DNA from: Eutypella sp. D-1
Taxonomy: Eukaryota; Ascomycota; Sordariomycetes; Xylariales; Diatrypaceae
Direction of reading: 5' to 3'
Assembly: GCA_023313575.1 (NCBI GenBank)
Contig: JAJTTP010000010.1
Span: 1,240,001-1,304,000, forward strand
Length of the DNA stretch: 64,000 bases
Below the pieces are notes generated by a model. That model was not told the DNA's origin. It worked only from the letters and a program-made list of their open reading frames with translations, and ran no database searches. This document shows, piece by piece, positions 56,786 through 64,000 of the stretch (positions are counted from its first letter, which is position 1; each line of letters opens with the position of its first letter). The translations under genes and the position numbers were made by a program.

Positions 56786-59700
56786 CTACTCCCTCGGCTT
56801 CCGCGCGAAACCGGTTAGGACCCGGAAGCCAGCGCCGCAGCGGCGGCCCTCTTCAATGACAGTGTGCACGTCCTCGAGGCACCTGCCGGAGTCCTGCTGC
56901 GGGGGGGCGGCGCCCGAGACCATGGCGACGACGGGGTCGAGGCGGCCCTCGGAGGCGAATTTCTCCATCTCGCAGCGGAGGAGCCAGCGCTCCCAGGCCC
57001 AGCCACCCGCAAGGCCTGAGACGCCGGCTGCAGCGTCCGTGGTGCCGGTGACGAGGGCATCGAGCTCGAGCCTGCGTCCGCCGTTCGAGGCTGCCGACTC
57101 CCGCACGTTGCCAATCGGCGGGGTGCTGGCCCGGCTGCTGCCGACCGGCAGGCACGTCCAGGCACGCCGGACGCCTTCGAAGCCGATGCGCCCGAGGCGG
57201 CCTAGGAAAAGCCTGGTGGGCTGTGGGTCGTAGCCGAGGGTCTTGAGTGCGAAGCCGAACTCGACGCTCTTGGCCAAGCCCAGCGGGCCCGCGTTCATGA
57301 GGTCCGAATCCTGCACTGAGAAGTCGAGGTAACCACCCGGCTTGAGAACACGGAAGCACTCGGCCAGCGCGCCTTCCCACTCGTCGGCCCCGTTCTCGCC
57401 TACGAACTTGAGCATCGAGTGCAACTCGCGCGCCGACACGAGGTCGAAGTGCGCGTCGGGGAAAGGCAACCGCGACAGACGCTGCACCGCCACCTGTCGG
57501 TGGTTCGGCGGGCCCCGGATGTTAGAGTTAGAGAGCTGCCGGATCGCCTTGGTCGTCACCGTGTATACCTTGGATGCAGGGTATGAAATTGCACAGTGCC
57601 ACGCCCAGTCGCACGTCGCTTGGCCGCCAAGGTCGAGGACCCTGACACGCTCCTTGCCGCCACTTCCGCCGCTGGCACAAGCAGGGCGCATTGATAGTCG
57701 GCGGAGTCGCTTCTCGACTGGCGCAGAGAATAGGCGTCCCCCATTTAGGGCCTTGAGGGCGGCGACATGCCACGAGGCCACGGCCATCTGGCTGCGGGCC
57801 TCGGACTCCTTCTCGCGGCGAACCTTATCTGGATCGTCCTCCGTGAGTACGTGGTCACCGCGTGCCACATTAGCGCTCATGCGCTTCTTAGCCGACTGCG
57901 GTACCACGCTCAGTTGGTACTTTCCAAGTAGTTGGTTACGGTGCGCCTGAAGCCGGGAGATGCGCTGCGCCTGAAGAGCCTCGAAGCGCGGCAACCGGTG
58001 AACGAAGGCATCCTGCCCACGTGACCTGATTACGAGGTCCTGAAACGCTCGATAGTAAGTAGACTCCTGGCGTAGCAACTTGTGTGGTAGGCTGCATGGG
58101 ATATTGTTCTTGACAACGATTTCCGAGAACCTGACCATCTTTTTCCTTGAATTAGGAGACGCATCAGGAATTGTCTCGAGTTCCTCAACCTTCGGCTCCT
58201 CCATCTTTTCAACCTCAAGGGCCTCCTGAGTGGCTTCCGGCTCTGACTCATCATGCTGTTCCGGCAGGACACCCTTCATGTAGGCTTTTTGGGCCACCAA
58301 CCACAATTCTGTCCGGTCTAGGTTGGAGAGAGCTTCATTTTGCAGCTTCTTAGAGTACTCTGGGTCATAGACCGTAACTATCTCCGTCGCAGCAATAGCT
58401 TCTTTTGGGGAAACTGGCTCAACCGGAAGGGAAGAAGCGCCCTGAGCATTAACTTGCTCAATGCGACGGGCTGTAGGGGGTCCCTCAGGTGCGTGGTCTG
58501 GGGCCTCAATAACCTGCTCGATAATTGTCGGTCGGGCAGTGGGGATTCCATCCGACATCGTGTCTCTGACCTCCACGATCCGTTCAACTAGCGGTGGTGG
58601 CGGAACCATGTTGACGAAGTTCTCAGGACGAGGCGGTGGTGGTGGGAGAGTTGGTAGAGACGGAATTATAGGAGCAGTCTGGTTCCAGGGGCATCGGTAA
58701 AATTGCTCTGCGGTGGTCGATGTGGGTGGCGCGATATCATCAGGAGTCATAGTTGGAAGGTGCCACGTGTGCCGACTGTGAGGCGATAGTCCAGAGAAAA
58801 ATCCACCAGGAGAAGGGATGGATAGTCTAGTTAATCCATTAAGAGATTGGTGATGCTGTTGTTGCTCAGTAGTGAGTCTCAAAGCTGGTCGAGCTGTGGT
58901 GAAGGCGCGCGGTGTGTTCTCTGACATCTCCGGCATCCTCTCCTCGGAAACCTCGATGACCTGCTCGGACTGTAGACCCTGCTCATTCTCATCGGCACCA
59001 GATAAGGCCTGCAAGGTCGCCAGAGCAGCGGGCTGCAGCTGAACGCCAGACCAGCTCGAGTGATGTGCGTCTTCCTCGGCGCCAATCACCGGCGTCGGCG
59101 GAGCGGACATGTTTGCCATCTGATCAGAACTCAAGCTACCGTCAAGTGAGGGTGGGGTTGATATAGTTGGTACATCCTTGGTCTGCTGAGCCTGAAAATA
59201 GGACATCACTGCTGGCGACATCTCAACCTTGGCAGGCGGTGTCGGTGGAACTGGCGACGCCATCTTCTTGAAATCCCGTCGACCTGACCAACTCTCAGTA
59301 TCCTGCTCCGGCTGAGTCGGAATTAATAAAGGCGGAAGGCCCCGCTGTGAGGATGGCGGTCGGGCCTCAGACCTCTTGGAAGAAGAAGCACGAGAGCTAT
59401 TTACTCGCTTCAGTGACGACATCCTTGAGGGTTGTCGCCGTGAGTCCTCGTCGTCGGAGACGTCGTATAGGTCGTCGAACTCCGTGACATCAGTGCTCAC
59501 ACTCTGGCGGTTCCACGCGTTCGAAGAGATCGTCGATGGCGAGTTACTTTCGTCGAAGGAAGCTGCCGAGGGGGAGGACTCGGGCAAAATAGGGGCTGAG
59601 AGGAAGTTGATACCACGGGGCGTCGGAAAGTGATCGCTTCGGGGCGTTAACCACTGGACTATCTTCTCATTGCCCGCCTGTGCCTGTATCCTCCGATTTC

Positions 59701-59836
59701 CCGAGTTCTTGAGTTTCTGGTGCGACTCTTCAGGCTCCTCCTCTATTATTGTATTAAGTGACCTCCCTGCACCCCGGACCTGCGGCGGCGAGGGAGGTGC
59801 GTATGTGGTCGACGGTAAGAGAAGTAGTTCAGGCAT
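56786..59836 (-). CDS. Large protein with C-terminal class I SAM-dependent methyltransferase domain
   Basis: Intronless, 1016 residues. The first 600 or so residues look disordered, rich in Ser, Pro and Glu, with short Pro runs (TLPPPPPRP) and several acidic repeats of the type PTARPTIIEQVIEAP. From about residue 730 a Methyltransf_11-like Rossmann domain appears: RVLDLGGQATCDWAWHC (motif I, GxG variant), then LPFPDAHFDLVSAREL (motif II/III region) and FRVLKPGGYLDFSVQD (the post-III LKPGG motif). A tail of about 120 residues follows. The substrate is unknown; fungal proteins with this design are annotated only as methyltransferase-domain proteins. The long disordered arm suggests regulation or scaffolding. 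Start at the first ATG of the frame. Confidence 0.88.
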   Translation of the reverse strand: MPELLLLPSTTYAPPSPPQVRGAGRSLNTIIEEEPEESHQKLKNSGNRRIQAQAGNEKIVQWLTPRSDHFPTPRGINFLSAPILPESSPSAASFDESNSPSTISSNAWNRQSVSTDVTEFDDLYDVSDDEDSRRQPSRMSSLKRVNSSRASSSKRSEARPPSSQRGLPPLLIPTQPEQDTESWSGRRDFKKMASPVPPTPPAKVEMSPAVMSYFQAQQTKDVPTISTPPSLDGSLSSDQMANMSAPPTPVIGAEEDAHHSSWSGVQLQPAALATLQALSGADENEQGLQSEQVIEVSEERMPEMSENTPRAFTTARPALRLTTEQQQHHQSLNGLTRLSIPSPGGFFSGLSPHSRHTWHLPTMTPDDIAPPTSTTAEQFYRCPWNQTAPIIPSLPTLPPPPPRPENFVNMVPPPPLVERIVEVRDTMSDGIPTARPTIIEQVIEAPDHAPEGPPTARRIEQVNAQGASSLPVEPVSPKEAIAATEIVTVYDPEYSKKLQNEALSNLDRTELWLVAQKAYMKGVLPEQHDESEPEATQEALEVEKMEEPKVEELETIPDASPNSRKKMVRFSEIVVKNNIPCSLPHKLLRQESTYYRAFQDLVIRSRGQDAFVHRLPRFEALQAQRISRLQAHRNQLLGKYQLSVVPQSAKKRMSANVARGDHVLTEDDPDKVRREKESEARSQMAVASWHVAALKALNGGRLFSAPVEKRLRRLSMRPACASGGSGGKERVRVLDLGGQATCDWAWHCAISYPASKVYTVTTKAIRQLSNSNIRGPPNHRQVAVQRLSRLPFPDAHFDLVSARELHSMLKFVGENGADEWEGALAECFRVLKPGGYLDFSVQDSDLMNAGPLGLAKSVEFGFALKTLGYDPQPTRLFLGRLGRIGFEGVRRAWTCLPVGSSRASTPPIGNVRESAASNGGRRLELDALVTGTTDAAAGVSGLAGGWAWERWLLRCEMEKFASEGRLDPVVAMVSGAAPPQQDSGRCLEDVHTVIEEGRRCGAGFRVLTGFARKPRE

Positions 59837-61882
59837 GTTGGAATGTGAAGAAATGAGTAAAAGAAGAAATCAAAGTATTATCACCTGATCAATCACACTA
59901 TGTTCTTGTAAATAGGAAAAGGGGGACGCTCAGCGCCGTCGAAGACAAGGATTAGGAAAGGGACGCTCCTAACGACTGGAATGCCTCGGTCAACGAAGCG
60001 ATATAACAAAACAGGGCAGCATCGAGGAAGCTTGAAAAGAGAAAGGTGATGAGAGGAATGAAGCCTACCACATGCTCGGGAGTACTTAGTTTTATGACAC
60101 TCACTCCAGACAGAGTCCCCTCGAGCTCGAGGTATTATAGAGCGGTTAAGGTGTGGAGAACATGTCGTCAAGCTACGAGCGCAAGCGCTTCCGTGGAGGG
60201 ATCCATATACTTTTGACATATGGAATGGAGCGTATAACCGCATGCAGGGTATAGCACGGCATACTATATGCAGATGCTCGGCAAGACGCACGGGTTCGCA
60301 GCCATTTTCGGCACCAGGGCGTGATGGCCTTGCCCGAAGAGGAGCGGAGGAGCTGCTGGATATCAATGACAACGTCCAATGAGAGGCGCCAAACATGTTT
60401 AAGCAGTGTGACCTATAATTAGAACGAGGTAGTGGATGCAACCAAGGGAGGCGCTGGCGCGCGCAAAGGTGGATGAAGGCTCTAGATGATTGGCGGAACA
60501 CGGTAGATTGGCGAACCAATAGAGTAAGGCTGGGCCTGGCCGAGCGCTTAACCGCCCAAACGCTGGGAACTTGGTACTCTGTTTGGTTTTCGATGATTGG
60601 ATAAGCGTCGTTTATGATGAAATAGCCTAGCTACATATGTACATAGAGCACACACTATAGGGCATGTTATAGGAGAAGCAGAGAGTTGCGATCAAACGAT
60701 AAAGAATATACTCGATATGCTGCCGGTCGCATTCCCGCCCGCCTGCTTCCATGGCCGGGCTGGCTACTTGGCCCGGAGCGAATAGACCCCAATCGTTAAC
60801 GGGTCATTGAGAGAGTCAGATGCAAAAGTCGGCCCCACGAACGACAACGGAACAATTGGTGGGGCAATGACTTGTTCAACGAGATGGCTTCTTCCCAATA
60901 TATCAGGATATATGTCTTGGCAACCAACAAGAATGGGCTTTGCATGATGCGATGTGACAGAGGCCGGAGAACAGCCATGTTCTAAAGCTCGTGCTTAGCC
61001 ATGGCAACAAACACGACTGCAATTAAAGGTTGGCTTTCGGGCAGCATCGATGGCATGCACATCATGGAGGTATGGTAGTAGGCATGCGGAGAGTTGTGTG
61101 TGTTGGTCTGTAAATGCGTGCAAATACGACCACGCGATGCAACGGTAGCTCATGAACTCATGAGCAGTGGTCCATTTATGAACGGGCCGTTGGTGGCGTA
61201 GCACGGCATTCTCTCAAAGCAACTAAGGACGGAATGCGAGTCGATCGTCTATCGCATATCCTTGCCAGAATGGACTCTGAGGATACTACTATGATGAGTT
61301 TCCGCGGCTGCGTCCAGTTTTATGGGAGTTGTTTGCCAGCTCCGCCTGCGCTGTGCTTGGTGTACGTAAGAAGTTTGCTCAATTTTCAATGTTCTAAGGT
61401 TATCTACCCCTACCTTGTCTACCTACCTAGGTAGGTACCTAAGGTAGGTAGCAAGCAAGCAGGAAGGTACTCCATGGATTGGTTGAAGGTTGCTCCCGCC
61501 CATAAAGGATGGGATGGCTTGGGGTGATAACGTGGAACTGTAACCTTACATAACTCATACGTCAAGAGACATAGTATAGAGAAAGTACGACTGGACGACT
61601 TAGGGTACTTAGTGTAGGTATGTACCTAGGTCAGCGCAATCTGGTATCTTATCTACCCCACCATAGCAACTGAAGCACCTATGTAGACAGGTAGAGCGCC
61701 CATCATCCACTCTATTAGGTACCCCGCAATTCCGATCTTGACCAAAACACATCCCATACCTTGAGCTTATCGTCTTGGACCCCTCCATACCTACTTAAAT
61801 AAGTACGCATCACTGGATACCTGGTTATCACATTTGGCTTCCTAAAACTTTGGACTTGGCCCACAGACTTCGTACTTCAGTG
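59837..61882. other. Divergent intergenic region, methyltransferase / TMA22
   Basis: About 2 kb containing both promoters. An ORF of 208 codons at 59893-60519 lacks any domain and probably lies in the methyltransferase 5' region. An 18-bp perfect palindrome TACCTACCTAGGTAGGTA is at 61420-61437. Confidence 0.5.
61420..61451. repeat. CCTAGGTAGGTA-type palindrome cluster
   Basis: A perfect 18-bp palindrome followed at once by another AAGGTAGGTAG unit. The same core recurs in all large intergenic regions of the window. Confidence 0.75.
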
Positions 61883-62792
61883 ATGGCCGACACGGAGCAA
61901 GATGTTCCCAGCGAACCTCAGTCCAGACACGTGACGTATTGTGGTGGTATGTTAGAAGATGACCATCAGATGCCTACTAAGTAGGAGGGGATTCCAGCTA
62001 CCCTTGTAGGTCGCTAACATGCTTTGTTATATATATAGTCTGCACCCTACCTCCAGAGGTATGCGACGAACTTAAACCCTCATCCATGGCAAGACGATAA
62101 TAGCTCGAGACTGATCAACGGCCCCCAAACCTTACTATACATAGTACTGCGAATATGGCGGCACTATCAAGAAATGCCAAGATTGGCTACAACAGGCACA
62201 CCCCGATCTCTATAGCCAGATATGGTCAGCAGGTACGGTTCGGCCCGTCCTTTCATATCTGCTGCAGGCTGCCCATGCCTTGCCGCGCGCCAGTCTCCGT
62301 CGTCGACTCATCGTCGTCACTTGGTACATGTAACTGACCGCAATAACATTGGGTATGATAGAGGCCCTAGAGGCCGCGACGGCCTCGCTATCGGTCGAGG
62401 CGCAGAAGCGGGCGGCCAAGGACGCGCAGAAGAAGGCGGCGCAGGCGGAGAAGGCGGAGCAGAAGCAGGCGAGCAAGATCGCCAACAGCGTGGTGACGAT
62501 CAAGCGCGTGGAGCGGAACAAGCGGAAGTTCGTGACGGCCGTGTCCGGGCTCGAGGCCTTCGACCTCGAGCTCAAGAAGGTCGCCAAGGAGTTCGGCAAG
62601 AAGTTCGCCACCGGCTCCTCCGTCACCCGCGTCCCCAGCGGCGGCGAGGAGATCGTCGTCCAGGGCGACGTCAGCGACGAGATCGAGGAGTTCCTCCTCG
62701 AGAAGTACAAGAATATACCTGAGGACAACATCGAGCTCGTCGAAGACAAGAAGAATAAGAAGGGCGCCGCCGCCGCCAGCAGCGCCGGCTAA
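61883..62792 (+). CDS. TMA22: Translation machinery-associated protein 22 (DENR homologue)
   Basis: Four exons: 61883-61946, 62039-62058, 62145-62232, 62362-62792 (200 residues, a normal Tma22 length). The second exon is only 20 nt. The N terminus YCGVCTLPPEYCEYGG...KKC has Cys 20, 23, 30 and 39, the zinc-binding module of DENR. A Lys/Ala-rich helix follows, then the SUI1 domain (about 100-185) with VVTIKRVERNKRKFVT, LKKVAKEFGKKFATG and VVQGDVSDEIEEFL. Tma22 with Tma20 (MCT-1) forms a complex that acts on the 40S subunit in recycling of post-termination ribosomes and in reinitiation. The third donor was taken at 62233 because only that site restores the family IWS-EALEAA junction. The last exon is very GC-rich. 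Confidence 0.95.
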
Positions 62793-63291
62793 ACGGGTGG
62801 GGATTGGGAGGGGAGGGCGTGGGCGGCATGGGTGAATGGGTCGAAGATTCCTGAGGGAGTAAACGGGGGAGATATGGAGTAAACATCATCACTGCCATGG
62901 ATGGTTCCTAAGCTAGATTTCTTTTTCAAGATGGTCAGAACGGGCAAGCCATGCGTGCCCACTTATGTGCGTGCGTGTTCCCATGGTTTTATCTCATTTC
63001 CTATTCGAACAAACAACAAGGCCCGTGAAACCCAGATAGACTCGCTGCCGCTTACATCCTCCCCTCTGAACCGTGAACCCTAATCCCGCCCGAGGAGCCT
63101 GAAAAAAACCTGAACCGATACCGACACCGACCCTCGCCCCCCAAAACAAAGCCTGAACCTGAATATACACCGGAATTAAAAACTAGAACGCCGCGCCCCT
63201 CGCGTCATTAAGTATAAACCATTATCAACCCGAGAACCAAGAAACCCTTTTACTTTTTCTTTTACGCTTTTTTGTTTGTTTCCTCTCAACC
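62793..63291. other. Convergent intergenic region
   Basis: About 500 bp between the stops of two convergent genes; both 3' UTRs lie here. No gene or repeat recognised. Confidence 0.5.
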
Positions 63292-64000
63292 CTAGCCTCT
63301 CTTCCGTAGCGTTCGTCCTGTCGTGCCCGTAGACGCAGCGGACGCCGCCTTGGCCGCGGGTGCCTTTTTCGTCGTGGCTGATCTTATAGAGCCCATGACC
63401 GTCTTCTTGGTAGCGGCAGGCGCGGCGGCCGTCGTCTTCGCGTTGCCGGCGGCCGTGGCGGGTCTCGAGGAAGACGACGCCGAGGACGAGGCCGTCGACG
63501 CCGCCATCTTCTTCTTCACCACGGTCCCCGCGCTCGCCTCGCTACCCGTCTCGCTGGCCTTCCGCCGTCCCCGCGTAGTCGCGGCGGATTTATTATTCGC
63601 GGCAGCAGCAGCAGCGGGCGCCGCGGCCTTCCTCGTGCGCGAGGCCGCCGTCGTCGACGTGGAGCCGGCGCTCGAGCTCGCCGTCGAGGCTGTGCCCGCG
63701 AATTTTTTCGTCGTTGTTGTTGTTGATGATGTAGCCGTACCACGCGTTCCCTTGGCCTTGTCCACCATGCTCGAGAGCAGGTTCGGTCTCGAGGCCGTGG
63801 CCGAGCCGGCCTTCACGGGCGACGCGGGCCGCGACATCGTGCTCTTCGTGGGTGAAGTCGGGCGCTCCCGCGCAGGGATGATGCGTGCGTTCGACGAGGT
63901 CGGCGACAGGATGTGGCCCGACTGGACGGACGGCGGGGGCTCGACAGCGGGCGCGCCGCGTATTCTCTTCTTAGGATTCTCGACCGCGCCCTGGTTCTCC
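63292..64000 (-). CDS. C-terminal part of a probable borealin/Nbl1-like protein; 5' end outside window
   Basis: The minus-strand frame is open from the window edge to a stop at 63292, at least 235 residues. An internal Met at 63837 is not taken as the start because the frame continues with conserved-looking sequence: GHILSPTSSNARIIPARERP, then SPTKS and SRPASPVKAG, followed by NLLSSMVDKAKGTRG. This order of a SPxSSNAR box, SP-rich linker and basic helix is what I recall of Sordariomycete proteins with a borealin N-terminal (Nbl1) domain, whose defining part would lie outside. Borealin belongs to the chromosomal passenger complex with Aurora kinase and INCENP. The rest is an Ala/Ser/Thr/Lys-rich basic tail ending in GRTLRKRG. 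An alternative is an unrelated basic, chromatin-associated protein. Confidence 0.6.
   Translation of the reverse strand, partial: ENQGAVENPKKRIRGAPAVEPPPSVQSGHILSPTSSNARIIPARERPTSPTKSTMSRPASPVKAGSATASRPNLLSSMVDKAKGTRGTATSSTTTTTKKFAGTASTASSSAGSTSTTAASRTRKAAAPAAAAAANNKSAATTRGRRKASETGSEASAGTVVKKKMAASTASSSASSSSRPATAAGNAKTTAAAPAATKKTVMGSIRSATTKKAPAAKAASAASTGTTGRTLRKRG

Noticed and set aside
59893..60519. 208-codon minus-strand ORF upstream of the methyltransferase gene
   Set aside because: Low-complexity Arg/Ser/Leu-rich translation with no recognisable fold; more likely promoter or 5' leader sequence.

Overview
The window is nuclear DNA of a filamentous ascomycete (Pezizomycotina, probably Sordariomycetes). 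The signs are short GT..AG introns of about 50-130 bp, a Zn2Cys6 regulator, two HET-domain genes, a Cya5-like mitochondrial PPR protein, and a transposon block turned AT-rich in the way repeat-induced point mutation (RIP) does. Fourteen protein genes are supported, two of them cut by the window ends. All intron-exon structures were read by eye from splice signals, frame continuity and family alignment; nothing was searched. Layout: 0-21.9 kb is gene-dense. It holds an N-terminally membrane-anchored multicopper oxidase (partial, -), SRP68 (-), a PPR/Cya5-like protein (+), an NAD-binding reductase/epimerase-like protein with a 14-nt exon (+), a broken retrotransposon relic (-), a levoglucosan-kinase-type AnmK-family kinase (-), an MFS sugar transporter (+), a Zn2Cys6 regulator (-) and an orphan (-). 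The kinase, transporter and regulator form the most interesting unit: a candidate anhydrosugar (levoglucosan) uptake and phosphorylation cluster. The 880-bp divergent promoter between kinase and transporter carries a diverged inverted repeat and a pair of CreA-type sites inside a perfect 8-bp inverted repeat. From 21.9 to 38.9 kb is gene-poor. Its core is one complete, heavily mutated LTR retrotransposon (25004-32178) with two 199-bp LTRs, TGTTGG/CCAACA ends and a perfect TGGGT target duplication. Three further solo-LTR-like insertions are nested inside it, each with its own matching 5-bp flanks. A gene island at 39.0-43.1 kb encodes one large C2H2 zinc-finger protein. A second gene-poor stretch follows (43.1-51.4 kb), full of short palindromes of the CCTAGGTAGGTA type. 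From 51.4 kb genes return: two tandem HET-domain proteins on the edge of the desert, a 1016-residue protein with a C-terminal methyltransferase domain, the translation factor Tma22/DENR (four exons), and the C-terminal part of a probable borealin/Nbl1-like protein running off the right end.
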